The position numbers and the translations under genes were made by a program. From Silvanigrellaceae bacterium (GTDB lineage: Bacteria > Bdellovibrionota_B > Oligoflexia > Silvanigrellales > CANGWC01), in NCBI GenBank assembly GCA_947457515.1, contig CANGWC010000009.1, forward strand, positions 1 to 32,790: 32,790 bases of DNA, in the 5' to 3' direction. The notes beneath the pieces are model-generated. The model did not search any database. It was not told the origin of the DNA and saw only the letters and a program-made list of their open reading frames with translations. Every line of letters begins with the position of its first letter. The first letter of the stretch is position 1. Below are positions 16,400 to 25,212 of the stretch, piece by piece.

Positions 16400-17871
16400 A
16401 ATACCATTGGATCATAGGCGGTGGTAAAACCGGAATCACTCTTTCTGTCTATTTAAATTCATTAGGAATTCCAGTGTTCCTTTCAGAAAAAACTTATCTG
16501 AATAAAGATGATAAGAATATTTTAAATAAACATAATATTCCTTTTGAAGAAGGAAAAAATTCTATAGATAAAGCTATCGCAGAAGCAAAAATAGTTATTC
16601 TCTCTCCGGGGATCCCTTTAAGCCACAGCATGGTTCAAAAATTCTTTTATAAAGGGATAGAGGTCATTAGCGAGATTGAATGTTTGACTCGATTACATAG
16701 GTACTTATCTTATATCAGCATCACAGGAAGTTACGGTAAAAGCACTCTCACTCAGATGCTCAGTTGTCTTTTAAATGCCGGAGGAGTTCCTTCTATCCCA
16801 TGTGGTAATTTTGGATATCCTCTTAGCCAAGCTCTTCAGGAAAAAGGTAAAGAAAATATTTTTATTACAGAACTGAGCAGTTACCAGTTAGAAACCTCAC
16901 CTACCATTGCTCCACAGATCTCTGTGTTTCTTAATTTTTCAGAGAATCATTTAGAAAGATACGAAACCCTTCAAGCTTATTTTCTAGCAAAGTGGAGACT
17001 GATCCTACAAACCCAAAAAATTGTTTTGATTCATTCTCATGTTTGGAAAATAGCCAGAGAATTAGGCTGTCCTATGCCTTCTTGTCATAGAATTATGATT
17101 CAGCCTACTTTGGAAGAACAACAAGAAATTCTGATATCCAGAAATCGTCTTTTTGATCTTAAAAGCGAATACAAAGAACTTAAAAAAATACCTTTACCGG
17201 GATTACCCACTCAGGAGTCTTGGGGATTCTTAGATATTCAAAAAGATAAAGTGACTCTCTTCTCAAGAGATGCTGATCTTCATGAGGAGATCTCTTTAAA
17301 ACATCCTAAAGTTCATCTTTCCCATAATAAAGAACATTTAGGCATAGCCATTGGGATCAGTCGAATCTTAGGTTTAGAGAAAAAATGGATAGAGACAACT
17401 TTGCCCTCTTTAGAAGATTTAGAGCTACCCCATAGATTAGAGCTTATTGAAAAAGATCCTATCACCATTATTAATGATTCTAAGTCGACTTCTGTGGAAA
17501 GTACTTTAGTGGCTCTCCATTCTTATCAAGATCATCCTTCTCTTTATTTAATGTTAGGTGGAAAAAAGAAAGAAGGTCAAAGTTTTCAAAAAATACTTAT
17601 CCATCAAAATAACATCCAAAAAATCATTTTATTTGGTGAATCTCGTCATGAAATTTATAATGAAATCATTGATCTTAAAGATAAAATAGAAGTTGTTACC
17701 TCTTTAAAAGAAGCCATTCCCATCGCTCTTCAACTCATACCTCATGGAAGTCTCCTCCTTTTTTCTCCGGGGTGTGCAAGCTATGATGAATTTGAAAGTT
17801 TTGAGCACAGAGGCGATGTATTTAAAAAAATGGTTCAATCTTCATTTCCAAGGAAAAATATGGGGGGGTGA
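16396..17871 (+). CDS. murD: UDP-MurNAc-L-alanine--D-glutamate ligase
   Basis: MurD adds D-Glu to UDP-MurNAc-L-Ala in the cytosol. The 491-residue protein has an N-terminal Rossmann-like UDP-binding domain (IIGGGKTGITLS, 6-17), LSPGIPLS, a P-loop, and the C-terminal domain motifs LPHRLELIE, INDSKSTSVEST and MLGGKKK. ELSSYQLE and FSENHLERY match the central-domain signatures. The P-loop reads GSYGKST (111-117) instead of GTNGKST/T, keeping the essential Gly-Lys-Ser but changing Thr-Asn. It overlaps mraY at the start by 4 nt and carries the 5' end of ftsW inside its last about 60-130 nt. Identification from motif set and synteny is firm. Confidence 0.93.
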   Translation: MKYHWIIGGGKTGITLSVYLNSLGIPVFLSEKTYLNKDDKNILNKHNIPFEEGKNSIDKAIAEAKIVILSPGIPLSHSMVQKFFYKGIEVISEIECLTRLHRYLSYISITGSYGKSTLTQMLSCLLNAGGVPSIPCGNFGYPLSQALQEKGKENIFITELSSYQLETSPTIAPQISVFLNFSENHLERYETLQAYFLAKWRLILQTQKIVLIHSHVWKIARELGCPMPSCHRIMIQPTLEEQQEILISRNRLFDLKSEYKELKKIPLPGLPTQESWGFLDIQKDKVTLFSRDADLHEEISLKHPKVHLSHNKEHLGIAIGISRILGLEKKWIETTLPSLEDLELPHRLELIEKDPITIINDSKSTSVESTLVALHSYQDHPSLYLMLGGKKKEGQSFQKILIHQNNIQKIILFGESRHEIYNEIIDLKDKIEVVTSLKEAIPIALQLIPHGSLLLFSPGCASYDEFESFEHRGDVFKKMVQSSFPRKNMGG

Positions 17872-18907
17872 AGCTCTCTGGTTCCCTGTGATTGCATTGG
17901 CAACTTTAGGAGTTGTGTTTGTCTACAGTAGTTCCGGTGTTTTTTCTCAACATAGATATGGTGATGAGTTTCTTTTTTTAAAGAAACATTTGATGTACTC
18001 TGTTATGGGGATGGGTGCCGCTGGGTTAGGCATGTTTATCCCTCTTTCTTTTTATGAAAAATGGAAGAAAGTGATTGTATATATAAGTATTTCTCTTGTT
18101 TTCTTCACATATCTTCCCGGAGTAGGGCGTAAGGTTTTGGGAGCATCCCGCTGGATTGATTTTAAAATCTTTAGATTTCAACCCTCAGAGATCTTAAAAT
18201 TATCTATGGTTATTTTTGCAGCTCAATCTCCTAAAAATCTATTCTTTTGGGTCACGTTAGTGCTCTCTTTAGGTCTTCTTTATGGACAACCTGATTTTGG
18301 ATCATGTTTACTTGTTTTATGGTCTGTTGGATGGATTATGTATTTGGAAGGTGTTCCAGGAAAATACTTTGTTTATGGAAGTATTGGTTTTATTCCAGCA
18401 TTTTTAGTTCTTTTAATTATCGCTCCCTATCGATTAAGACGATTAGGAGTTTACTTAAATCCTTTTAAGGATCCATTAGGATCAGGGTTTCAAATCATTC
18501 AGAGTCTTTTAGGCATCGCTAATGGTGGATGGTTTGGCAAAGGTTTAGGATCTAGCCAGCAAAAACTTTTCTTTTTGCCAGAAGCTCATACAGATTTTGT
18601 TTTATCCGTTATGACCGAGGAAATAGGATTTTTGGGATTCTTTGTAATCTGTCTTCTTTATCTTATTTTTATGAATTATCTTATTTTTATAACGATTCGT
18701 ACTAAAGATGCTTTTGCAAAGAGTTTTGCTTTAGGAATTGCAGCCTTATTTATGGGAAGTATTGTGATTAATATGGGTGTTGTTTGTGGACTATTACCTG
18801 CAAAAGGATTGCCTCTTCCGTTTCTTTCTTCTGGAGGCACATCACTTTTGATGTCGTATTTTATGGTAGGTGTTTGTGCTCGTATCCACCGATTTCATCT
18901 GGGGTAA
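17744..18907 (+). CDS. ftsW: septal SEDS peptidoglycan polymerase FtsW
   Basis: FtsW polymerises lipid II into glycan strands at the septum, paired with FtsI. It is a polytopic SEDS protein with LGASRWIDF and RFQPSEILKLSM, the large-loop block YLNPFKDPLGSGFQ, the catalytic-Asp region PEAHTDFVLSV, GFLGF, and LPLPFLSSGGTS near the C-terminus. The longest frame (387 aa) starts at 17744, deep in murD. More likely starts are the paired ATGs at 17783/17786 or the ATG at 17816, all still overlapping murD and leaving a short cytoplasmic N-terminus before the first helix (from GEALWFPVIAL). murG, which often follows ftsW, is absent; an FtsQ-like gene starts 3 nt later. Confidence 0.94.
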   Translation: MEVSSFFLRGVQAMMNLKVLSTEAMYLKKWFNLHFQGKIWGGEALWFPVIALATLGVVFVYSSSGVFSQHRYGDEFLFLKKHLMYSVMGMGAAGLGMFIPLSFYEKWKKVIVYISISLVFFTYLPGVGRKVLGASRWIDFKIFRFQPSEILKLSMVIFAAQSPKNLFFWVTLVLSLGLLYGQPDFGSCLLVLWSVGWIMYLEGVPGKYFVYGSIGFIPAFLVLLIIAPYRLRRLGVYLNPFKDPLGSGFQIIQSLLGIANGGWFGKGLGSSQQKLFFLPEAHTDFVLSVMTEEIGFLGFFVICLLYLIFMNYLIFITIRTKDAFAKSFALGIAALFMGSIVINMGVVCGLLPAKGLPLPFLSSGGTSLLMSYFMVGVCARIHRFHLG

Positions 18908-18910
18908 TGG

Positions 18911-19615
18911 ATGAAACAAGTCTCTTTAAAAATAGGTTTGAGTGTTTTTTGTATGTTGATGATTCTCATCATTTCACCCAGAAAACCACAAGAGATTTTT
19001 ATAAATCTTAAAGAAGAATCTATTAAAGAAACAGTCTTAAAAAGATATCAAGATATTAAAAAAGAAATGAATCAAGGACTTTTTCAAACTTACTTAGATA
19101 GAAGGCCAATGTCTGATTATATGATCCGGGAATTAAAGGTGAGATTACAATCAGAGAACTTTTGTGAGAAAGCTGAAGTTATTGTTATTCAAAATAAAAT
19201 CTTTGTTAATATAGAAAAACAAAAACCTCTATTTACTTTAAATTATAATGATAAAGAAAGAGTTTATGGAACAGCTTGGAAGCCTTTTTTAGAAGATAAA
19301 ACATTAACTGAAGATGATATGAAGCTAGGTTATTTAAAAGTTAAAGGTAAATCTAAACGCATCAAACTTTTAAATCTTAAGAAAATCTATTTTCAATACT
19401 CACAGTTTAAAGAAAAATATAACGATCTTTACTTTGATCAAGATTCATTACAGTTTGTGGCACACCAAGGTCAACATACCTTGATCTTAGGTGAAAATAA
19501 GTCTTGGAAGCATTCTTTAAATCAAATTGAAAATCATTTTGAACAAGATGCTGTACTAATCATTGACATGAGTCATATTGACAAAATTTTTGTGAAAGAA
19601 GCAAAATATTTCTAG
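18911..19615 (+). CDS. ftsQ: FtsQ-like division protein
   Basis: A 234-residue bitopic protein with an N-terminal transmembrane segment (about 7-22, [15 protein letters not shown]). The periplasmic part has the beta-strand pattern of an FtsQ/DivIB beta-domain ([20 protein letters not shown] then [16 protein letters not shown]), resembling the family's 'V....P.tl.I.v.Er.P'. The first periplasmic part would be the POTRA domain. Sequence similarity is weak, so the call rests mainly on topology and its place between ftsW and ftsZ, where ftsQ (then ftsA) normally lies. It starts 3 nt after ftsW with GGGG upstream. No ftsA follows; ftsZ starts 17 nt downstream. Confidence 0.65.
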   Translation: MKQVSLKIGLSVFCMLMILIISPRKPQEIFINLKEESIKETVLKRYQDIKKEMNQGLFQTYLDRRPMSDYMIRELKVRLQSENFCEKAEVIVIQNKIFVNIEKQKPLFTLNYNDKERVYGTAWKPFLEDKTLTEDDMKLGYLKVKGKSKRIKLLNLKKIYFQYSQFKEKYNDLYFDQDSLQFVAHQGQHTLILGENKSWKHSLNQIENHFEQDAVLIIDMSHIDKIFVKEAKYF

Positions 19616-19632
19616 TAGACCTAGGAGCTTTT

Positions 19633-20766
19633 ATGTTTGAACCTAATTCCTTGATACCCCATGCGGTCATTAAGGTTATCGGAGTGGGTGGCGGTGGCTG
19701 CAATGCCGTGAACACCATGATAGAAGCTGGTTTATCTGGTATTGATTTTGTAACAGCAAATACGGATGTTCAAGCGTTACATAAAAGTCAGGCTCCTATT
19801 AAAGTTCAATTAGGAAGACAACTCACAAAAGGACTAGGTGCAGGTGCAAATCCAGATATCGGTCGTGATGCAGCGTTAGAAGATAAAGCTATTCTTCAAG
19901 AAGTCCTACAAGGATCAGATATGATCTTTATCACTGCAGGAATGGGTGGAGGTACCGGAACAGGTGCAGCTCCTATCATTGCGCATATTGCAAGAGAATT
20001 AGGAGCACTTACCGTTGGTGTTGTCACTAAACCTTTTGATTTTGAAGGTAAAAGACGTAAGAATGCTTGTGAAAGAGGGATAGAAGAACTTAAGTCTTCT
20101 GTGGATACTCTTATTACGATCCCTAATCAAAGGATCCTGAATTTAGCTCCTGAAAATCTTTCTGTATTAGATGGGTTTAAATTAGCTGATGATGTTTTAT
20201 TGAATGCTGTTCGTGGGATCTCTGAAATCATTAACGTTCCCGGAAGAATCAACGTAGACTTTGCTGATGTCAGAACCATCATGTCAGAAATGGGAATGGC
20301 TTTGATGGGAATCGGATCTGCTTCAGGAAATCAAAGAGCTTTGGAAGCAGCACGTATGGCGATATCCTCTCCTCTATTAGAAGATGTGGATATTCACGGT
20401 GCCACAGGCATTTTAATGAATATCACTGGAGGAAGTAATTTAACTCTACATGAGATCTCTGAAGCTTCTTCTTTGATTCAACAAGCGGTCCATGAAGATG
20501 CCAATATCATCTTTGGAACAGCTATTGACGACACTATGGGAGATTTTATTCGAATCACCGTGATAGCTACAGGCTTTGATAAACCAAACCCTTTAACACA
20601 GGTTAATTTACCTCATAATAAGAATATTATTATCCCAACCCATACTGAAACACTGCAACAACAGTTAACTCAGATGACATTTCAAAATTCCAAGACCCCA
20701 TGGGAAGATCCTTTGTTTCAGTTAGCCAGAGATCTTGATAAAGAAGATATGGACAGTTTCACTTAA
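19633..20766 (+). CDS. ftsZ: cell division GTPase FtsZ
   Basis: FtsZ is the tubulin-like GTPase that forms the division ring. The 377-residue protein has the nucleotide-binding [11 protein letters not shown] (17-27), TANTD (41-45), the tubulin signature [12 protein letters not shown] (103-114), [10 protein letters not shown] (133-142) and the T7-loop [11 protein letters not shown] with Asp212. The GTPase body ends near 318. The linker is short (about 40 residues) and the end reads [21 protein letters not shown], which does not match the usual D-I/V-P-x-F-L-R/K C-terminal peptide bound by FtsA and ZipA. AGGAG lies 5 nt upstream of the ATG. The stop overlaps the stop of the convergent downstream gene by 4 nt. 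Confidence 0.97.
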   Translation: MFEPNSLIPHAVIKVIGVGGGGCNAVNTMIEAGLSGIDFVTANTDVQALHKSQAPIKVQLGRQLTKGLGAGANPDIGRDAALEDKAILQEVLQGSDMIFITAGMGGGTGTGAAPIIAHIARELGALTVGVVTKPFDFEGKRRKNACERGIEELKSSVDTLITIPNQRILNLAPENLSVLDGFKLADDVLLNAVRGISEIINVPGRINVDFADVRTIMSEMGMALMGIGSASGNQRALEAARMAISSPLLEDVDIHGATGILMNITGGSNLTLHEISEASSLIQQAVHEDANIIFGTAIDDTMGDFIRITVIATGFDKPNPLTQVNLPHNKNIIIPTHTETLQQQLTQMTFQNSKTPWEDPLFQLARDLDKEDMDSFT

Positions 20767-21212
20767 TCTTCAGATAGGGAAGTATAAATAATACTTGGAA
20801 TGTAAATATTTAATTCTTTTAATGTATCCAAAAGATTAAATTCTTCTGCAAAATGGGAAGTATTTAAATGAATAATTAAACCTCTATGTGTTTGAAGTGC
20901 ATCAGTGAAATCAGTTAGATGTTTTTGCCTATCATCTGTCCCAACTAACTCGATATATTTCTCAGCACTTTCAATTATTGATTTAACTGACTGAGTAAAT
21001 TCAGTAAGTTGATTGTCTGTTATAATACTCCTATCTAACATTATGTTAGGAATATTTAAAATTAAGATCTTATTACTTAAGGCATTTTCAATAGGAAATG
21101 GAATGAAGGTCTTATCACTTAAGGTAGCATCAATAGGGTATGGCAAACTATAAGCTGTATCTACGGTAGATAACATGTTAAATATTATTGATAAAATAAT
21201 AAAAATATGCAT
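20763..21212 (-). CDS. small exported protein, single copy of the island's helical domain
   Basis: Unknown family. From the ATG at 21212 (GGAGAA 7 nt upstream; the frame is open to 21227) the protein has 149 residues and a clear signal peptide ([14 protein letters not shown]..., cleavage probably after TVDTA or AYS). Residues about 53-149 align by eye with the second repeat of the protein at 22890-23960. Both have IP near the start, an IT..QL...SVK.II..A helix, L.DF..A...H..L, and end DTL...N.Y..SIIY..LS. No cysteines, so not disulfide-rich. It is convergent with ftsZ, sharing 4 nt. A promoter-like pair lies upstream. It probably acts outside the cytoplasm; function unknown. Confidence 0.7.
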   Translation of the reverse strand: MHIFIILSIIFNMLSTVDTAYSLPYPIDATLSDKTFIPFPIENALSNKILILNIPNIMLDRSIITDNQLTEFTQSVKSIIESAEKYIELVGTDDRQKHLTDFTDALQTHRGLIIHLNTSHFAEEFNLLDTLKELNIYIPSIIYTSLSED

Positions 21213-21238
21213 ATAAAAATTCTCCATTTAAAATAAGA

Positions 21239-21267
21239 AATATAAAATATAAGTTTTTAAATTTCAA
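21239..21267 (-). promoter_or_regulatory. sigma70-like promoter for the small exported protein gene
   Basis: On the minus strand, TTGAAA (21262-21267) and TATATT (21239-21244) are separated by exactly 17 bp, about 27 bp upstream of the ATG at 21212. The region is AT-rich, so chance matches are possible, but spacing and position fit a vegetative promoter. Confidence 0.4.
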
Positions 21268-21381
21268 TTAAAATTTCGTTATTCTATCCTTAAAGTATTC
21301 AGAATCTATAATAAATTTGTAGATTTGTATTAAGAAGACATGTGTAATATTACGGCACACAGGGCTAAGATAATAAAAATT

Positions 21382-21996
21382 TTATTCTTGAGAGGTTGGA
21401 ATCTCTTGTGGAATTGTGGGAGCAAAATATTTTATTGCTGTTCTTAATATTTTTTGCGTATTTGGATTGATAATAAGTTTAGGTTTTTTAAGGGCGGATA
21501 CTTCTTTTTCAATGAGGTTGCTCAATCGAAACTGTTCTTTCCAAAGTAACATATCTATATCTAAGTTTCTTTCTCTCAGCAAAAAATTCATAAGAAAAAG
21601 GATATAGGCTGGATATTTTGTCCATATAGCCTCTGGATTTATTTGATTAAATCTTGCAATCGCACAACCTTCTATGAATAGTCTGTAGTTTTTGAGTGCT
21701 TCGTAGAGATCAGTCATAATTGTATCTTTTATTTCTATAGCCAAATATGCAGCATCGAAGAATCTATTCATGAGTCGAGTAGCTTCGGAGATATCGGCTT
21801 TTTGAATAAGATTAAGCTCATGTAGCTTTTTAGGTATATTTAAAAGCTCATCTTCAATTCTGAGAACTGCATGAGGAAAACTATCTACAGCGAGATCCTC
21901 TATATGTATCGATATGACCTGTATATTTTGACTTTTATGGGCATACCCAGATACAAAAAGTGTATTTAAAGCAATGGATAATATTAATAAGTACAT
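21382..21996 (-). CDS. exported protein, divergent member of the same island family
   Basis: Unknown family, 204 residues. The signal peptide (MYLLILSIALNTLFVSGYA, cleavage probably before HKS) is strikingly like those of the two neighbouring minus-strand genes (M-Y/H..., LSI/LSL, then N six to eight residues on). The mature part is helical. Residues about 53-110 (NIPKKLHELNLI...ISEATRLMNRFFDAA, then DLYEALKNYRLF) fit the start of the domain shared by the other two, but with low identity, and the C-terminal SIIY-type end is not visible. The tail is Pro-rich. AGGAT lies 4 nt upstream of the ATG. Divergent from the alkD-like gene. Function unknown. Confidence 0.6.
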   Translation of the reverse strand: MYLLILSIALNTLFVSGYAHKSQNIQVISIHIEDLAVDSFPHAVLRIEDELLNIPKKLHELNLIQKADISEATRLMNRFFDAAYLAIEIKDTIMTDLYEALKNYRLFIEGCAIARFNQINPEAIWTKYPAYILFLMNFLLRERNLDIDMLLWKEQFRLSNLIEKEVSALKKPKLIINPNTQKILRTAIKYFAPTIPQEIPTSQE

Positions 21997-22110
21997 AGAA
22001 ATCCTAAATTATTATTAAATAGAGGCATATAATTACAAAAACAAAAGATCAATCTGGGTTCATAAATATATGTTTTAAAAGTCATAGATTTTTTAATAGA
22101 ATCGAAAATC

Positions 22111-22848
22111 ATGAAGCATATAAAAGAAATAGAAGACATCTTAAATAAGTTGCCCCAAAGAACGTCCTCACAACATCCTGAATCTTATATAGGAGGAGGT
22201 CAATCAAAGCTTAAATACATAGGATTAAGGGTGCCACACCTTCGTCAGGTCATGTCCCAAGGGTTTTCGTTTTCATATAGATCCCTTGATGAGATCGCTC
22301 GTATTTGGGATCAAATTTGGTGGGAGTCTGATTGTTTTGAAGTTATGCTTTTAGCATTAAATTGGTTTGATTCTCCTAAACAAAGACATAACCTCATAAG
22401 TTATTGGGATATCTTAGAAAAATGGTCTTCAAAAATAGATAACTGGGCTCATTCTGATACTCTTTGTGGGATATATTCAAGAATTTTAGAAGAGAGCCCT
22501 GATAAAGTGTACCCAGTCTTAAAAAACTGGAATCATTCTCTAAATCCATGGAAAAGAAGAATTTCTATCGTCAGTCTTCTTTATTATAGTAGAAGTCGAA
22601 AAAAGATACTCCCGGTGGATAAGATTCTAAGTCTTTTGGAAAATCAGCTTACTTTTGATCATTACTATGTTCAAAAAGGGATAGGTTGGACTCTTCGAGA
22701 AGCTTATAATGTTTACCCTGATGATACTTATCAATTTATGGAAACACATATCTATCAAGTGAGTTCGGTGGCGTTTTCTGCAGCGATAGAGAAGATGAGT
22801 CTAGAGGAAAAAACACGCTTAAAGAACTTAAGGAAAAAGAGATCCTAA
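22111..22848 (+). CDS. AlkD-like DNA alkylation-repair glycosylase
   Basis: A HEAT-like-repeat DNA glycosylase of the AlkC/AlkD group, 245 residues. AlkD removes N3- and N7-alkylated bases without flipping them. The family's fold signatures are visible: YIGLRVPHLRQV (36-47), WESDCFEVMLLAL (71-83), NWAHSDTLC with Trp112 and Asp116, W.RRISIVSLL (147-157) and VQKGIGWTLREAY with Trp193. The Trp, Asp, Arg and Trp have nearly the spacing of Bacillus cereus AlkD (W109, D113, R148, W187), so it should be active. It is the only plus-strand gene in the island, monocistronic, with no clear Shine-Dalgarno. Transfer together with the island is possible but not shown. Confidence 0.88.
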   Translation: MKHIKEIEDILNKLPQRTSSQHPESYIGGGQSKLKYIGLRVPHLRQVMSQGFSFSYRSLDEIARIWDQIWWESDCFEVMLLALNWFDSPKQRHNLISYWDILEKWSSKIDNWAHSDTLCGIYSRILEESPDKVYPVLKNWNHSLNPWKRRISIVSLLYYSRSRKKILPVDKILSLLENQLTFDHYYVQKGIGWTLREAYNVYPDDTYQFMETHIYQVSSVAFSAAIEKMSLEEKTRLKNLRKKRS

Positions 22849-22893
22849 ATTTTTTAGGATTTGAATATAAGTTATTTTAAAACAATAACTTAT
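22842..22893. terminator. two inverted repeats between convergent genes, possible bidirectional terminator
   Basis: The first perfect inverted repeat, ATCCTAAA-TTT-TTTAGGAT (22842-22860), overlaps the end of the alkD-like gene. The second is a 10-bp perfect stem ATAAGTTATT with AATAACTTAT and a 7-nt loop (22867-22893), overlapping the stop of the minus-strand gene at 22890. Both stems are AT-rich and neither is followed by a long T run, so termination is plausible from location but not certain. Confidence 0.45.
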
Positions 22894-23960
22894 TCGGATT
22901 TTGAGTTTAGTTGAGCTCTTAATTTATCTAAAAAATCAGGATTTATATCAAGATAATCTCTTATTTTTTCTGCAATTGCAGTCTGTTGCGTTGCTTTTAT
23001 TTGGTCTCTTAAAGGGTCTAAATCAAAAATAATATTTGAAAGACGTTTATATATAATAGAAGAAACATAAAGATTTTGAGCTATTAAGGTATCTATATTA
23101 TAGTTTTCTTTAGGAATTAATGTTTTTAATAGACTTTCATGGTCACTGACAGCTGAATTAAAATCAACTAGACCTACTTTAGCCACCTCTGAGGGATCCA
23201 GATGACTAGCATTAAGAGCAGCTTTAATGATCTTCTTAACTGAAGCCTCAATAGCCTCTAATTGATCTGGGGTTATGAAGCCTCCGTTAACAAGTCCTTG
23301 AGGAATAGATTCAATTACTGATAAATTTTTTATGGTATTTTGAATGGTATAAAACTCTGACGGAGATGTAAGATAGCTTCTTGGAAAGGAATCATGCATA
23401 TAAAGAATTTCTTCATTAGGAGTCTTTAAAGGGATAGAACCCTTACGAAATTGTTCCAAAAAGTGATGAGTAGTTGACTTTAATTGACCATCTTGAGGCC
23501 TATAAAATTCAATTGTTCCGCCTGTAGGCTCAATAGGATGATTGTTTTCTAGAGAAGAGCTAACTATAACAAAAATATTAGCATCCATATTTTTTAAAAA
23601 TGCCATCAATTCTGAATATTCAGCTGAAATTCTATAGTCATCTACATTCATTGTTTCATAACTTTCGCTATTAGCATGAATGAGTTGAGCTAATAAATTC
23701 TGATAAGTGGTAACGGCTGTCATAACATTAGAATGATTATTATCCCTTGCAGCTTCAATGATAATGGAAATTGCATTCTGAAGAGTCTCAACTTGTTTTG
23801 TAGATATTTTATCCATTGCTAATAATAGTCCAGGTATCCCTTCAAAATCTGCAGCGTTGGCTAAAACACTTTCAACTGCTGGAGATTGACCTAAGTCAGC
23901 CGCACTCGCTGAAATAGAAACCATATTTAAAATTAAAGATAAAACTATAGAAAGATACAT
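22890..23960 (-). CDS. exported protein with tandem copies of the island's helical domain
   Basis: Unknown family, 356 residues, with signal peptide MYLSIVLSLILNMVSISASA cleaved probably before ADLG. Two related segments can be aligned by eye: about 41-139 and about 218-309. Each begins IP.L/..L, then a T..Q.E...A-S-I/K..I..A helix, a region ending L..L, and a hydrophobic V-S-S/I helix. The second copy (FITPDQLEAIEASVKKII, DFNSAVSDHESLL, NLYVSSIIYKRLS) is very close to the 149-residue protein at 20763-21212. Residues 140-217 form a linker, and 315-356 a helical tail. AGAGG lies about 7 nt upstream of the ATG. No enzyme motif is visible; a structural or interaction role outside the cytoplasm is inferred. 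Confidence 0.7.
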   Translation of the reverse strand: MYLSIVLSLILNMVSISASAADLGQSPAVESVLANAADFEGIPGLLLAMDKISTKQVETLQNAISIIIEAARDNNHSNVMTAVTTYQNLLAQLIHANSESYETMNVDDYRISAEYSELMAFLKNMDANIFVIVSSSLENNHPIEPTGGTIEFYRPQDGQLKSTTHHFLEQFRKGSIPLKTPNEEILYMHDSFPRSYLTSPSEFYTIQNTIKNLSVIESIPQGLVNGGFITPDQLEAIEASVKKIIKAALNASHLDPSEVAKVGLVDFNSAVSDHESLLKTLIPKENYNIDTLIAQNLYVSSIIYKRLSNIIFDLDPLRDQIKATQQTAIAEKIRDYLDINPDFLDKLRAQLNSKSE

Positions 23961-24018
23961 ATAAAAACCTCTTTGTGGGGAATATAAAATAAATTTTTTT
24001 AAAATAAAATTAAAATAT

Positions 24019-25212
24019 TTAAGAAGGTTCTATGATTTTCTCTAAAAACACTTCTATATTATTTTTAAAATCGAATAAATCTTTTCCATTTAATTCAGTC
24101 ATTTGAGATCGAAGAGACTCTTTCTCAAGAGAACTTAAGAAAGAAAGATGTTTAGGATCAGTTAAAAGAAGATGAAGTTTCTGAAGGGAATCTTCCAAGT
24201 TCTCAGAAGACTTCCAGAAGAGATCTCGTTTTTGAGAGGGATAAGATAAGAAATGTTCATCTAAAACAGTATTTTTCTGATAAATAACAGGTAGTCCTGT
24301 CAAAGCAGCTTCCACAGGAACAAGGCCATAACCTTCACCTAGGCTGGGATGAAGGAGAACATCGGATGCCTGATAAAAATCATAGAGAGAAGAATCTTCC
24401 ACAAAAGGTAAGAGTAAAGTGTTATTAAGAAGTTGATTTTCTTTGTGATTTCCAATGTGTATGAATACAGAGGGTGTTTTATCGGCAATAGATTGAACGA
24501 TTTGGGAACCCATTTCCCAGTTTTTATAGAGGGCTTTTCTTCCTACTCCTAGGATCCATTTATGGAAAAGTAAGGCTTCAGGAATAGAATACTTTTGGAT
24601 GAGTTCTTGTCTTAAAGATTGTCTTTTAAGCTTAGAATAACGGGGTTCAGAACCAAACTTAGGATCAATTCCATTAGGCACAATGGTGATAGAAGATTTT
24701 AATTTAGGGAAATGCTTTATCAGAGAGTTTTTGGAGAATTCAGAAACCGTAACAATGGGCACACCTTTTTCTAGGTTAGATTTTAAGGTGAGAAAAAAAT
24801 GATTTCTAAATAGAAAACTATGATCTTTAGGAAAATCAAGGGGTAAAGTATCATGGATCCATTGAATTGTTTGAAGAAATCCTGCTTTTTGAGGGGACAA
24901 TCTTGGAACATCAGTATTATCTAACGAAAGCCATAAAAACGGTTCTTTGAGTTCAAGGGAGAGTTGATTCCAAACCTTGGTAGCCCAAACAGAGGGAGGG
25001 AGTTTTTTACAGAGTGGGAAATACTCATGATAGTAAATATAATTTGCATCTATCGGAAGATAATCAGGTTTTCTTAAGGAATTATTAACAAATATGAGCT
25101 TAAAAGATTTTTCGACAGAGAGTTTGAGTAGAGATTTAGCTATGCTTTGAAGAGTACGGGAGATTCCATAACCTTGGTTTCCGCAACGAATATCAAGGAC
25201 GATCCATTTCAT
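24019..25212 (-). CDS. GT4-type glycosyltransferase
   Basis: A GT-B-fold glycosyltransferase of family 4 (glycosyltransferase group 1), 397 residues from the ATG at 25212. Visible are the N-terminal beginning IVLDIRCGNQGYGISRT, VSEFSKNSLIKHFP with VPNGID (the mid-protein donor-domain entry), ILGVGRKALYKNW, and the EX7E-type block SLGEGYGLVPVEAALTGLPVI. No membrane segment. The frame is open to a TTG at 25233, but the Met at 25212 gives the conserved N-terminus. Either start lies inside atpC, so the gene is cotranscribed with, and translationally coupled to, the ATP synthase operon. Acceptor unknown; lipopolysaccharide or another surface glycan is a guess. Confidence 0.8.
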   Translation of the reverse strand: MKWIVLDIRCGNQGYGISRTLQSIAKSLLKLSVEKSFKLIFVNNSLRKPDYLPIDANYIYYHEYFPLCKKLPPSVWATKVWNQLSLELKEPFLWLSLDNTDVPRLSPQKAGFLQTIQWIHDTLPLDFPKDHSFLFRNHFFLTLKSNLEKGVPIVTVSEFSKNSLIKHFPKLKSSITIVPNGIDPKFGSEPRYSKLKRQSLRQELIQKYSIPEALLFHKWILGVGRKALYKNWEMGSQIVQSIADKTPSVFIHIGNHKENQLLNNTLLLPFVEDSSLYDFYQASDVLLHPSLGEGYGLVPVEAALTGLPVIYQKNTVLDEHFLSYPSQKRDLFWKSSENLEDSLQKLHLLLTDPKHLSFLSSLEKESLRSQMTELNGKDLFDFKNNIEVFLEKIIEPS

